A stretch of 64,000 bases of DNA from Halomarinibacterium sedimenti (GTDB taxonomy: Bacteria; Bacteroidota; Bacteroidia; Flavobacteriales; Flavobacteriaceae), in assembly GCF_019312585.1 (NCBI RefSeq), contig NZ_JAHWDP010000002.1, positions 516,343 through 580,342 of the forward strand. The letters are read 5' to 3'. Position 1 is the first letter of the stretch. Each line of letters starts with the position of its first letter. The position numbers and the translations under genes are program-made. The notes under the pieces are model-generated. The model worked only from the letters and a program-made list of their open reading frames with translations. It ran no database searches and had not been told where the DNA came from. Below, piece after piece: positions 39,010 through 46,644 of the stretch.

Positions 39010-39162
39010 TTATTGTTTGTTCAACCAGTCGTTTACTGCTTCTGGTGCCATAATAGCTTCCACAAAGGTATAAGCTCCAGTCTTTGGCGACTTTACCATT
39101 TTTATTGCTTTTGTTAAACGCTTAGATCCGGTTTGTAACGTTGCTACTGATTTCTTTGCCAT
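39010..39162 (-). CDS. DUF4295 family small protein
   Basis: A 50-residue basic protein: MAKKSVATLQTGSKRLTKAI, then KMVKSPKTGAYTFVEAIMAP and a VNDWLNKQ end. It matches the Bacteroidota-specific DUF4295 family, found beside rpmG and rpmB. Its conservation, size and basic charge suggest a lineage-specific ribosome-associated protein, which is inference. Twelve bases separate it from rpmG, and the intrinsic terminator follows, making it the last gene of the operon. Confidence 0.88.
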   Translation of the reverse strand: MAKKSVATLQTGSKRLTKAIKMVKSPKTGAYTFVEAIMAPEAVNDWLNKQ

Positions 39163-39174
39163 GACGCTCTATTT

Positions 39175-39357
39175 TTACTTGATTTCTTTATGAACAGTCA
39201 TTTTCTTCAAGATTGGGTTGAATTTCTTCAACTCCATTCTATCTGGAGTGTTCTTTTTATTTTTGGTAGTGATATAGCGAGAAGTTCCTGGCATACCACT
39301 TTCTTTATGCTCTGTGCATTCTAAGATTACTTGAACTCTGTTTCCTTTTTTAGCCAT
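39175..39357 (-). CDS. rpmG: 50S ribosomal protein L33
   Basis: Large-subunit ribosomal protein bL33 of 60 residues, beginning [20 protein letters not shown] and including [20 protein letters not shown], the family signature. Only one Cys remains, so this is a zinc-free (C-minus) version. Central gene of the rpmB-rpmG-DUF4295 operon, 26 bases after rpmB. Confidence 0.97.
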   Translation of the reverse strand: MAKKGNRVQVILECTEHKESGMPGTSRYITTKNKKNTPDRMELKKFNPILKKMTVHKEIK

Positions 39358-39383
39358 TGTAAATAGACTTTATGGTTATGCAA

Positions 39384-39623
39384 TTACTTTGAAAGATGAC
39401 CGTTTGCACGAGCTTCTTTAATCACTGCAGAAATTCCTTTTTTGTTAATATTTTTCATTGCCGAAGTAGAAACACGTAATGTAATCCACTTATCTTCTTC
39501 AGGAATATAAAAACGCTTCTTAACCAAGTTAACGTTAAACTTACGCTTGGTTTTGTTCATCGCGTGGGATACGTTGTTTCCAACCATCGCCTTTTTTCCA
39601 GTTAGCTCACAAACTCTTGACAT
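39384..39623 (-). CDS. rpmB: 50S ribosomal protein L28
   Basis: Large-subunit ribosomal protein bL28 of 79 residues, with the conserved SRVCELTGKKAMVGNNVSHA start and NLVKKRFYIPEEDKWITLRVS core. It has no zinc-finger Cys pairs. It opens the rpmB-rpmG-DUF4295 operon. The 76-base gap to cinA upstream probably carries the promoter. Confidence 0.97.
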   Translation of the reverse strand: MSRVCELTGKKAMVGNNVSHAMNKTKRKFNVNLVKKRFYIPEEDKWITLRVSTSAMKNINKKGISAVIKEARANGHLSK

Positions 39624-39699
39624 AACCTAATTTTTGATAGTTATTTTTAAACAGGGTGCAAATTTAATAAAATTAATTGTGGTGTACAACAAAAGAAAT

Positions 39700-40947
39700 T
39701 TAGTTTTTTGAAATTTCTTTTAGAAGCATTTCAAAAGCCTTATTTACCGACTTTCTAATAACGCGTTCACGTGCTTTCCCAAAGAGAAATTTTTCCGAAA
39801 CAACACCGCTAGGGCCAGCAATAGCAATGCATACCGTACCCACCTCATCATCGCCATCGCCCTTACTAGGTCCTGCAATCCCTGTAGTCGCAACAGCATA
39901 ATCACTTTTAAATATTTTTGTGGATTGGATTGCCATCGCCTCTGCAACTGGAATACTTACCACATTATGCTTTTTTATAAGCGCTGCATCTACCCCTAAA
40001 ATCGAAGTTTTTAACTCGGTTGCATACGGTATAATACTTCCTCTATAAAAACTGGAAACCCCAGCCAATTGGGTAATTTCTTCGGCAATAGCGCCTCCTG
40101 TACAGCTTTCGGCTAAACTTAAGGTCTTTCCTTGTTTAATTAATAAAGAACCTATTCTATCGACCACCGAAGTTTCTTCTTCAAAACCAATGGCAATATC
40201 TTTTAATTTTTCTACAAGTTCGTCCATTAATATATCAACGTCCTCTTTTACTCTTACCTCATCATTACTTTTTGAGGATAATCTTAGTCGGACTCTTCCC
40301 ATAGAAGGCAAATACGCTAACTTTATATGTTTGGGCAATCCATCTTCCCATTCTTCAATTCTTTCGGCAATGGCGCTTTCGCCCAATCCGTAGGTAAGTA
40401 AGGTTTTATGGTAGATAAAGGGTCGCTGGAAATGTTCAATTACTTTCGGAAAGACTTTTTCCGTGAGTAAATATTTCATTTCATAGGGCACACCAGGCAT
40501 CGAAACAAACACCACGCCGTCTTTTTCCATCCACATACCTGGAGCGGTTCCGTGTTCATTCAAAAGAATTGTCGCTTTTGAAGGAACCAAAGCTTGATCC
40601 AAATTCATTTGAGTAGGTGTTTTCTGAAAATACTTATCGAATAAATACTGAATATGCTTTTTAGTTACGGCATCTTCCACCAATGTATCCTCAAAAAATT
40701 CGCAAAAACATTGTTTTGTAATGTCGTCTTTGGTAGGCCCTAAACCCCCCGTAACTAAAACTAAATCGGCTCTTTGTGAAGCCTCTTTAAAGGTGGAAAG
40801 GATATGCTCTCTGTCGTCTTGAATGGAAGTAATTTGATGCACCTGCACCCCAATTTTATTGAGTTGCTGACTTATAAAAGCCGAATTGGTATCTACAATT
40901 TGGCCTATGAGAATTTCATCACCAATGGTAATTATTTCGGCAAGCAT
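39700..40947 (-). CDS. cinA: CinA family nicotinamide-nucleotide amidohydrolase
   Basis: Two-domain protein of 415 residues. The N-terminal half is a MoaB/MogA-like domain (MLAEIITIGDEILIGQIVDTNSAFI; LVTGGLGPTKDDITKQ) with ADP-ribose pyrophosphatase activity in relatives. The C-terminal half (about 255-415) is the PncC deamidase that recycles NMN, with AESCTGGAIAEEI and AVATTGIAGPSKGDGDDEVGTV. The name CinA comes from its link to competence genes in other bacteria. The start directly follows the Hpt gene stop (TAAATG), so the two are translationally close. Confidence 0.95.
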   Translation of the reverse strand: MLAEIITIGDEILIGQIVDTNSAFISQQLNKIGVQVHQITSIQDDREHILSTFKEASQRADLVLVTGGLGPTKDDITKQCFCEFFEDTLVEDAVTKKHIQYLFDKYFQKTPTQMNLDQALVPSKATILLNEHGTAPGMWMEKDGVVFVSMPGVPYEMKYLLTEKVFPKVIEHFQRPFIYHKTLLTYGLGESAIAERIEEWEDGLPKHIKLAYLPSMGRVRLRLSSKSNDEVRVKEDVDILMDELVEKLKDIAIGFEEETSVVDRIGSLLIKQGKTLSLAESCTGGAIAEEITQLAGVSSFYRGSIIPYATELKTSILGVDAALIKKHNVVSIPVAEAMAIQSTKIFKSDYAVATTGIAGPSKGDGDDEVGTVCIAIAGPSGVVSEKFLFGKARERVIRKSVNKAFEMLLKEISKN

Positions 40948-41289
40948 TTATAGGGCGAAGTCTTTTTTAAGCTGTTCAAAAACTTTGTGCAGGGTGGTGT
41001 TTACTTTTTCTACCGTGTCTTGTATGGCACTTTTATTTTTGGATGATCGCGTCCAGGTTTCAATAGCTGTAATATCCTTTAATAAATCGATACCAAACAT
41101 TTCGATATTGGGCTTCATTTTATGAGCAAATTGATAGGCCAATTCTCTGTTGTCATTTTCCACTGCTCCTACTAGCGCTTCTAAATCTGGTGGGATTTCA
41201 GTTAAAAAAGTTTCGGCTACTACTGCCATAAAATCTTGGTCGTCACCAGCTATTTCTTTTAAACTATCTACTGAATATATTGTACTCAT
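40948..41289 (-). CDS. Hpt (histidine phosphotransfer) domain protein
   Basis: Stand-alone phosphotransfer protein of 113 residues, a four-helix bundle. The phospho-accepting site is His56 in LAYQFAHKMKPNIEMFGI, matching the AHxLK(P)SS-type Hpt signature, with neighbouring residues for response-regulator docking. It would shuttle phosphoryl groups between a hybrid histidine kinase and a response regulator encoded elsewhere; none is in the window. It sits between the FAH hydrolase gene and cinA on the same strand with almost no spacing. Confidence 0.85.
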   Translation of the reverse strand: MSTIYSVDSLKEIAGDDQDFMAVVAETFLTEIPPDLEALVGAVENDNRELAYQFAHKMKPNIEMFGIDLLKDITAIETWTRSSKNKSAIQDTVEKVNTTLHKVFEQLKKDFAL

Positions 41290-41290
41290 A

Positions 41291-41902
41291 TTATTTAACT
41301 TTTATTGAAAAAAGCTCTTTGCTTTCTATGTATCCTTTTAAAACATCATTGGGTGCTACCCTGCCAACACCTGCGGGCGTACCGGTAAATATAATATCTC
41401 CTATCTTTAATGTGAAATATTTTGAAACATATTCGATTAACTCATCAATTTTCCACAACATAAAGGAGGTATTCCCCTTTTGAACCACCTCGCCATTCTT
41501 TTGAAGGCTAAAGTTAATATCATTACTATCCTTAAACGAATCTTTAGGTAAAAAATTACCTATCACGGCAGCACCATCAAAGGATTTTGCTTTTTCCCAA
41601 GGCAATCCTTTTTCTTTTAATTTACTTTGAAGATCCCGTGCGGTAAAATCAATGCCCAATCCTATTTCATCATAATACTTATGCGCAAATTTTTTATCGA
41701 TGTACTTCCCAATCTTATTAATTTTTACCAAAACCTCTACCTCGTGGTGAATGTCTTGCGAAAATTCAGGAATTATAAAAGGGTTGTTCTTTAATAATAC
41801 CGCCGAATCTGGTTTGATAAACACAACAGGCTCTGTGGGCCTTTCATTTTTGAGTTCTGCAATATGCTCTGTATAATTTCTTCCTATGCAAATAATCTTC
41901 AT
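41291..41902 (-). CDS. fumarylacetoacetate hydrolase family protein
   Basis: Enzyme of 203 residues in the FAH/YcgM fold, the short form that cleaves or decarboxylates acylpyruvates and oxaloacetate in relatives. Visible: KIICIGRNYTEH at the N-terminus, FIKPDSAVLL, the metal-binding HHEVEVLVKI (Glu-rich), the FTARDLQ segment and the GDIIFTGTPAGVGRV active-site loop. Substrate specificity cannot be read off. It lies in a compact minus-strand run exonuclease-FAH-Hpt-cinA with 1 to 11-base gaps. Confidence 0.92.
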   Translation of the reverse strand: MKIICIGRNYTEHIAELKNERPTEPVVFIKPDSAVLLKNNPFIIPEFSQDIHHEVEVLVKINKIGKYIDKKFAHKYYDEIGLGIDFTARDLQSKLKEKGLPWEKAKSFDGAAVIGNFLPKDSFKDSNDINFSLQKNGEVVQKGNTSFMLWKIDELIEYVSKYFTLKIGDIIFTGTPAGVGRVAPNDVLKGYIESKELFSIKVK

Positions 41903-41913
41903 TATTCGGAAAA

Positions 41914-42687
41914 TTATTGTTTCGTATTCAGTTTACGTAATTTCACTCGAGTGAGCACCTTCTTTGTGTACAGCGGAAAATCTGCATTTAACAACCAGCC
42001 AAAATAGCCCGGTTCTTTATCCAACACCTCTTCTACCAACGTTCCTTTATGTTTTCCGAAGTTAAACACCTCTTCTCCATCCTTATTATACCCAATAAAT
42101 CCTGCAAAATCGGCAAATTCACGATGCGAACTGAAATCGGCTAAAAAATTAATATCATTTTCAAGTTCCTCATATTTTGAAAGTTGCGCTTTTAGCACTT
42201 CGTAGGTTGCCATAGTATCGGCTTCGGCACTATGCGCATTATCTAGGTTTTTATCGCAATAAAATTTATAGGCCGCTTCCAGAGTTCGTTTTTCCATTTT
42301 ATGAAAAATCGTTTGCACATCTACTGATAGTGCCTTTTTCATATCAAAATCAATATCGGCGCGAAGCATTTCTTCCGCCAATAACGGAATATCAAATCGG
42401 TTGCTATTAAATCCGCCTAAGTCGCTATCCTTTATTAATTGAAACACTTTGGGCGCTAATTCTTTAAAGGTGGGCTCGTTGGCGACCATCTCGTCTGTAA
42501 TACCGTGGATGGCACTAACCACAGGCGGAATGGGCATTTCTGGATTTACTCGCCACGTGTGGCTTTCTTTATTTCCGTTAGGGAAAACCTTTAAGATAGA
42601 AATTTCCACAATACGGTCGCTTGCCACATTAACCCCTGTGGTTTCAAGGTCGAAAAAGCAAATAGGTTTTTTTAAGTTTAACTCCAT
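41914..42687 (-). CDS. 3'-5' exonuclease, DnaQ-like
   Basis: DEDDh exonuclease of 257 residues. Catalytic acids Asp13 and Glu15 lie in FFDLETTGV, the second Asp in NSNRFDIPLLAEEM, and His/Asp in NAHSAEADTMATYEV. Relatives include the proofreading epsilon subunit and general 3'-5' exonucleases. The C-terminal 60 residues (GEEVFNFGKHKGTLVEEVL...YFGWLLNADFP) resemble the DUF3820-type K(F)GKHKG module also present in the small gene at 16.5 kb. First gene of the exonuclease-FAH-Hpt-cinA run, divergent from the next gene. Confidence 0.93.
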   Translation of the reverse strand: MELNLKKPICFFDLETTGVNVASDRIVEISILKVFPNGNKESHTWRVNPEMPIPPVVSAIHGITDEMVANEPTFKELAPKVFQLIKDSDLGGFNSNRFDIPLLAEEMLRADIDFDMKKALSVDVQTIFHKMEKRTLEAAYKFYCDKNLDNAHSAEADTMATYEVLKAQLSKYEELENDINFLADFSSHREFADFAGFIGYNKDGEEVFNFGKHKGTLVEEVLDKEPGYFGWLLNADFPLYTKKVLTRVKLRKLNTKQ

Positions 42688-42735
42688 GGTATGATTTGTG
42701 TTACAAAAATAGGAATACTATCTTCGTTTTTTGGT

Positions 42736-43359
42736 ATGAACAGACAACTAATTCTATTTTTTACGCTATTCATGTACGTTCTTGGGTTTTCGCAACAAGA
42801 CAAAGTTGTGGTTACCGAAAAGAAAAATGGAAAACGCGTAGTACTCATGGCTGAAAATAAAACAGCCGACACCCTAAATGTATTTATTATGCTTACCGCA
42901 CAGGGTTATCGTCGCAGTGCAGACCGTCCCGTGGTCATGAACATTCCTCCTCACAAAAAGGTGCATGTGATGACCTTGATTGAAATGGAAGACCAAGAGT
43001 CGAGCTATACGTACAATCTTATTGTAAACGAAAATCTTGACAACAGCCTTACCCTTGAACCTGAAGAAGAGGTCGTGGATATTGAAAATGTATTAAAAGA
43101 CAAAGTGGTGGTATTTTCTAAAACCGATTGCAAAAAATGTGATAATCTATCTGCATTTTTGTTTAGAGATCAAATAAATCATCGCAATTTTAATATTGAT
43201 GAAGACCCTAAACTTTACCGGCAGTTTATGAATTTTATCGATAAGGAATTACAAGAAACCACCAAGATTCGGTTTCCTGTGATTTGGAATAAAACCTATA
43301 CCATTTTTGGGTATGATGATTTAGAAAAAACCATTGAAGAAATTTCCAAAAACAATTAA
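42736..43359 (+). CDS. exported thioredoxin/glutaredoxin-like protein with CxxC motif
   Basis: Exported protein of 207 residues. Signal peptide at 1-20 (ending FSQQ), then a beta-rich domain at about 25-115 with KRVVLMAENKTADTLNVFIML, then a glutaredoxin-like C-terminal domain with KVVVFSKTDCKKCDNLSAF (Cys132, Cys135). The glutaredoxin cis-Pro position fits IRFPVIWNKTYTIFG. Predicted periplasmic redox or disulfide role; partner unknown. The ATG at 42736 gives a good signal peptide, while the upstream codon at 42691 does not. It ends in a four-base overlap with the converging lipoprotein gene. Confidence 0.75.
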   Translation: MNRQLILFFTLFMYVLGFSQQDKVVVTEKKNGKRVVLMAENKTADTLNVFIMLTAQGYRRSADRPVVMNIPPHKKVHVMTLIEMEDQESSYTYNLIVNENLDNSLTLEPEEEVVDIENVLKDKVVVFSKTDCKKCDNLSAFLFRDQINHRNFNIDEDPKLYRQFMNFIDKELQETTKIRFPVIWNKTYTIFGYDDLEKTIEEISKNN

Positions 43360-44006
43360 TCTTCTGCTGGTTGAAGATGCGTAATCGTGTTTACTCCACG
43401 CACCTCATAAAAAGCAGTCACTTGATTCCCGTTGGCTTTCACGGTCTCGGCATCGATAAAAATATCGAAGTTTAAGGTGGTGCCTTCTTCACTTGTAACT
43501 GTTACTGTATCGGGTAGATCACCTGCCGTAACTTCTGCTGCGCCGCTTAAAACCCCTATTATTTTTTTCCAGCTAGGATCTGTTTTTTCTGGAGCATATT
43601 CTCCAAAAACCGATTCGCCTTTAAACTGCAAATCATATAGAAAATTTTCTATATCGGCAGTGTAATAAATCGTTGCCCATTGGTCCGTAAGCGTTGCGAG
43701 TTCTTCCATATCCATATCGATGGCTTCGATATTAAGGTTAAAATCGTGCTTGATGTTACGCTCTACAAAATTGACCGTTACCACAAAAAAGGGATACCCT
43801 CCGTCCTCAATGGTTTCGATAATACCAAACTCACGTATTTCCTCATCCCCGGGCTCATAGTCCTCTTCCACTACATCGTCGATGTTAGAATAAATAGAGT
43901 CTGTAGCCGTGTCGTCTTGTACTTGTTCTTTTTTAATGTCATTTTTACAGGCTGTAAACACAAATACAAAGAGCACTAAAAAAATAGGCGTAATACAATT
44001 TTTCAT
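43356..44006 (-). CDS. lipoprotein of unknown function
   Basis: Lipoprotein of 216 residues with signal peptide LVFVFTAC (lipobox Cys at about 20). The mature region starts with an acidic linker (KDNIKKEQVQDD...EEDYEPGDEE), then a single beta-rich domain. No known enzyme motif. The start at 44006 is chosen because it gives the lipobox. Lies next to the attC-like region and converges on the preceding gene. Not recognised. Confidence 0.6.
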   Translation of the reverse strand: MKNCITPIFLVLFVFVFTACKNDIKKEQVQDDTATDSIYSNIDDVVEEDYEPGDEEIREFGIIETIEDGGYPFFVVTVNFVERNIKHDFNLNIEAIDMDMEELATLTDQWATIYYTADIENFLYDLQFKGESVFGEYAPEKTDPSWKKIIGVLSGAAEVTAGDLPDTVTVTSEEGTTLNFDIFIDAETVKANGNQVTAFYEVRGVNTITHLQPAED

Positions 44007-44126
44007 GTGGATAATGAGATTAGTAATCGTAGGTAAAGATAGCATAAAAGCTGCACTTTTTAGGCTAGGGTTTTTGTGGGAAAATTTGAAGGGTTTTATA
44101 TGTTATATACGGGTGTTAGACAACGT

Positions 44127-44654
44127 TTAATCATATACCTTGATTTCTATTGAGACATTTTCAAAACCGTCACAATAGGCATTAACTCCACAGGTATTCA
44201 ATATCTGTATTTCATTCGAATTTGAAAATGTTATCTCTAATTCGGAGCTATTCGTTAAGAGTATAGTTTTTTCTAAATCTAAAGAAGGATTAACAAACCC
44301 CACAAACCTTCCTTGTGCAATGCGTGACCATTCAATTTCAATATCTAAGTCATTTTTTAAGACAGTTGCTGTTGGAGAATCTGTTCCAGATTGCTGCAAT
44401 ATTGCTGAATAAATTTCTGGCAGCTCATTTTCATTGCAGAAAAAATTTGTTGAATCAATTTCATTATTATCAAGTATTCCATTGTTATTTGAATCCAATC
44501 CAGATTCTATCATAACTCCCCCAAATTCACAGTCAATACCCGGACCTATCTCAGAAAGGTTTAATAAGCTATTGATTCCATCCTCACCCTCACAATTAAA
44601 ATTTATGAGTGCAAGTAGGGTGGAAAATAAAATTATAAGAATTCTTTTAGTCAT
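44127..44654 (-). CDS. putative lipoprotein/secreted protein (DUF7151-like motif)
   Basis: Protein of 175 residues starting at the ATG at 44654. The N-terminus ILIILFSTLLALINFNC is a signal peptide with a likely lipobox (Cys21). The next segment, IGPGIDCEFGGVMIESGLDSNNNGILDNNEIDSTNFFC, is a Cys-rich calcium-binding-like DxNxNGxLDxxE loop module seen in Bacteroidota cell-surface proteins. The rest is beta-rich with another Cys pair near the end. It lies between two attC-like palindromic sites and may be a mobile cassette gene. Function unknown. Confidence 0.65.
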   Translation of the reverse strand: MTKRILIILFSTLLALINFNCEGEDGINSLLNLSEIGPGIDCEFGGVMIESGLDSNNNGILDNNEIDSTNFFCNENELPEIYSAILQQSGTDSPTATVLKNDLDIEIEWSRIAQGRFVGFVNPSLDLEKTILLTNSSELEITFSNSNEIQILNTCGVNAYCDGFENVSIEIKVYD

Positions 44655-44670
44655 ATACAAAGATTTAATG

Positions 44671-44837
44671 TTGCCTAACGGTCTCGTATAACCGTCTGTT
44701 ATGGGATTAAAGTTAATGGTTTTCGGTTAAGCACTGACGTTAGCAATTCAGAGTGGATTCATTTAAGCCTGCCCTGAGCTCGTCGAAGGGTAGTCGAATC
44801 CGCCATAATTGCGGTTATACATTGTTGTGCATAGTGT
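44671..44837 (-). repeat. attC-like imperfect palindrome between cassette-type genes
   Basis: Nested inverted repeats are visible. The outer arms are GTATAACCG (44686-44694) and CGGTTATAC (44812-44820), extending to TTATGG and CCATAA. An inner pair is TAACCG/CGGTTA (44689-44694 and 44724-44729). Flanking R-like boxes are GCCTAACG (44673-44680) and CGTTAGC (44738-44744). On the minus strand this gives a CGTTAGGC-type box at one end. The layout resembles integron attC sites. A Bacteroidota dispersed repeat (CCCTGAGCTCGTCGAAGGG) lies inside at 44772-44790. The role in recombination is inferred. Confidence 0.45.
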
Positions 44838-44838
44838 T

Positions 44839-45390
44839 TTATTTTCCACAGTCAAAATCAGAATTCAATTCCGTTTTTCCGTTCGATTTATACAAGTTTG
44901 CTATTAATTCTCCTTTGGTTTTTGAAATAGAATCTCCAATTTGAATCAGTTCGTAATTATTAAATTCCGATAAAATTCCGTCCTGTATTTTAAAAATTCC
45001 TTTTTCATTTTCTATACTTATTGTTTGATAAGCGTGATTTTCTTTATCAAGATATTTATCAACAATTTTTCCATTCCATTCTTGATTTCTAAAGTATTCC
45101 TGATATTCACATTCGTCACGATTTATAAATTCAGACATTTGAGTGAATGCTGTAAACGCAAATAGAACTGTCAGAATCGGAATCGAAAAAACCAATGCGA
45201 AATATGTGAATTTTAATCCATTATTTTCAGTCCGTTTTGCAAGTCCGAAGAGTTTAATCGGATTACTAAATACTGCACCATTAAATATGCTTCCCTTTTC
45301 TCCATTGTTTTTTAAAATCAGATAGATTATAAAAATCAGCAAATTTAAAACTACAGCTAAAATTACTGCTAGATTTGGGTCGTTTTGCAT
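44839..45390 (-). CDS. small membrane protein of unknown function, possible cassette gene
   Basis: Protein of 183 residues with two membrane segments: VILAVVLNLLIFIIYLILK (about 8-27) and YFALVFSIPILTVLFAFTAF (about 62-82), followed by a soluble C-terminal domain with a Cys in NRDECEYQEYF and a terminal DFDCGK. No homologue recognised. It is bounded by the attC-like palindrome downstream and by a GATATAAC..GCTGGCAA boundary motif upstream, in the same orientation as the neighbouring lipoprotein gene. A TATCTTTG promoter box lies at 45444-45451. Confidence 0.6.
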   Translation of the reverse strand: MQNDPNLAVILAVVLNLLIFIIYLILKNNGEKGSIFNGAVFSNPIKLFGLAKRTENNGLKFTYFALVFSIPILTVLFAFTAFTQMSEFINRDECEYQEYFRNQEWNGKIVDKYLDKENHAYQTISIENEKGIFKIQDGILSEFNNYELIQIGDSISKTKGELIANLYKSNGKTELNSDFDCGK

Positions 45391-45443
45391 TCAGTTTAAA
45401 TTATTGCCAGCTTGTTATATCGTTACATTTATTACTGTTATCC

Positions 45444-45451
45444 CAAAGATA
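45444..45451 (-). promoter_or_regulatory. predicted -7 box upstream of the cassette-type membrane gene
   Basis: TATCTTTG on the minus strand is a perfect TAnnTTTG match, just after the HTH gene stop and 54 bases before the membrane protein ATG. No -33 TTG is seen at the normal spacing. Confidence 0.4.
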
Positions 45452-45456
45452 GCAAA

Positions 45457-45810
45457 TTAACTTTTTCGTACTGCTGCCCTTAGTTCTTCCAGTTTTGAGG
45501 CTAACAATTTGTTTTCCTCTTCTAGTATGGCAATGCGTTCTTGTAGCGGCGTGGTGCTATCTGGCGCATGGGTGGTATAGTCTTTTGGGAGCTGTGCAGC
45601 GAGATCTGCAAAGAAATTGTGTTGCAACGCCACTGAGATATCCCAAAGCAATTTACACTGTAAGGTGCTACGTTTATGATATTTATGCACCGTTGGTCTT
45701 GCCTTTTGTAGCACTCTTGCCAAAGCGGCTTTATTTACATGCTGAGCCTTATAAAATGCACCCAGCATACGCCCAAGATGCGGAAACTCAATTTTTTTAG
45801 GTACTCTCAT
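45457..45810 (-). CDS. helix-turn-helix DNA-binding protein with C-terminal coiled coil
   Basis: Small protein of 117 residues. Residues 15-65 (AFYKAQHVNKAALARVLQKARPTVHKYHKRSTLQ) form a putative XRE-type helix-turn-helix, with VNKAALARVLQKARPTVHKY as the recognition region. Residues 85-113 (PLQERIAILEEENKLLASKLEELR) form a leucine-zipper-like coiled coil, so it is likely a dimer. The array of ten 21-bp units begins 38 bases upstream of its start. Autoregulation through that array is a natural hypothesis but not shown. Not recognised as a named regulator. Confidence 0.65.
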   Translation of the reverse strand: MRVPKKIEFPHLGRMLGAFYKAQHVNKAALARVLQKARPTVHKYHKRSTLQCKLLWDISVALQHNFFADLAAQLPKDYTTHAPDSTTPLQERIAILEEENKLLASKLEELRAAVRKS

Positions 45811-45848
45811 CGTTTTTTTTGGTTTAGTATTCTACATATATGTTAAAA

Positions 45849-46058
45849 GTTAGTTTTTTTCTAACATTGGTTAGTTTTTGGCTAACTCGAGTTAGTTTTT
45901 AGCTAACTATGGTTAGTTTTTGACTAACCGCTGTTAGCTTTTTGGTTACTCCTGTTAGTTTTTAGCTAACTGATGTTAGCTTTTTGGTTACACTTGTTAG
46001 TTTTTAACTAACTGCGGTTAGGTTTTTGGTTACTTGTGTTAGTTAAAAACTAACTTTT
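45849..46058 (-). repeat. tandem array of ten 21-bp units
   Basis: Ten consecutive units of exactly 21 bases each, with starts at 45849, 45870, 45891, 45912, 45933, 45954, 45975, 45996, 46017 and 46038. The consensus is a 17-base core GTTAGTTTTTNGCTAAC plus four variable bases. Seven units are inverted repeats (GTTAG...CTAAC); units 5, 7 and 9 instead read GTTAG[C/G]TTTTTGGTTAC, so from unit 4 two unit types alternate, giving a 42-base super-period. The array lies exactly between the stop of the upstream gene (46057) and the promoter region of the HTH gene. The 21-base period is two helical turns. Not coding in any frame. Confidence 0.9.
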
Positions 46059-46542
46059 ACAACGAATCGTCTTTTTTTCTTCCCCCGCCGTGGCTTTTAA
46101 AGCGCCATTCCATTTGCTCTACAGCCGTTTTGGCATTGGGCAACCCAAGTTTATTACCTACTTGGTATAGTTTGTAATGTGCCAATGCCATACTGTATGC
46201 CTCGTGCGCTACAATACGCTCTACGTCTAGCAGTAATCTAGCAATATGATTTATGCGACTATTAATTTTATTTGCTTGTTTGTAAAGCGTGAGATCTTTT
46301 TCCATTCCCTCACTTTTCATGGGGTCTGGCAAGACGGTAAGCGGAAGGGTCTTTTGCACTTTAAGTGCGGCTTCTACAAAAGCTAGGTTACGTACATCCA
46401 ATCCACGATACTTTTTTCGCTCATCGGCTGTGAGCGCTTTTTTGGGCAGTAAGGCTTCTACTGCGTTAAGATGGTTTTCAATTTCGGAAAGCGTGGCGGG
46501 GTCTAGGGTTTGGTCAATTAAATTATGTGTAATATTTGCCAT
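46057..46542 (-). CDS. conserved hypothetical helical protein
   Basis: Soluble, mainly helical protein of 161 residues. It resembles, from memory, a widespread family of uncharacterised Bacteroidota proteins with the pattern LxADER...(R/K)G(L/I)(D/N)VRNLAFVEAAL and a YKLYQ segment; here LTADERKKYRGLDVRNLAFVEAALK (47-72 region) and AYSMALAHYKLYQVGNKLG. No signal peptide, enzyme motif or DNA-binding motif is seen. The C-terminus is basic (SHGGGRKK). The stop lies at the edge of the 21-bp array, and the HTH gene follows, so the three could form one locus. Function unknown. Confidence 0.65.
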   Translation of the reverse strand: MANITHNLIDQTLDPATLSEIENHLNAVEALLPKKALTADERKKYRGLDVRNLAFVEAALKVQKTLPLTVLPDPMKSEGMEKDLTLYKQANKINSRINHIARLLLDVERIVAHEAYSMALAHYKLYQVGNKLGLPNAKTAVEQMEWRFKSHGGGRKKDDSL

Positions 46543-46596
46543 AATAAAAGAAATTAATGGTTAATGAAACCACCAATTTCTAAAATTGAAGAACAT

Positions 46597-46624
46597 AAAA
46601 AAAGGGGTAAAAACCCCTTTTTTT
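46597..46624. terminator. bidirectional terminator after the E2 gene
   Basis: AAAAAAAGGGG at 46597-46607 and CCCCTTTTTTT at 46614-46624 form a perfect stem around a six-base loop, with T-runs on both strands. It lies 120 bases downstream of the E2 gene stop on the minus strand, ahead of the hypothetical gene. Confidence 0.85.
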
Positions 46625-46644
46625 ATACTTTTTTTGAGATTTCT

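Noticed and set aside
45849..46058. Possible CRISPR array
   Set aside because: The units are 21 bases with only four variable bases between cores, far too short for CRISPR spacers, and no cas genes are present.
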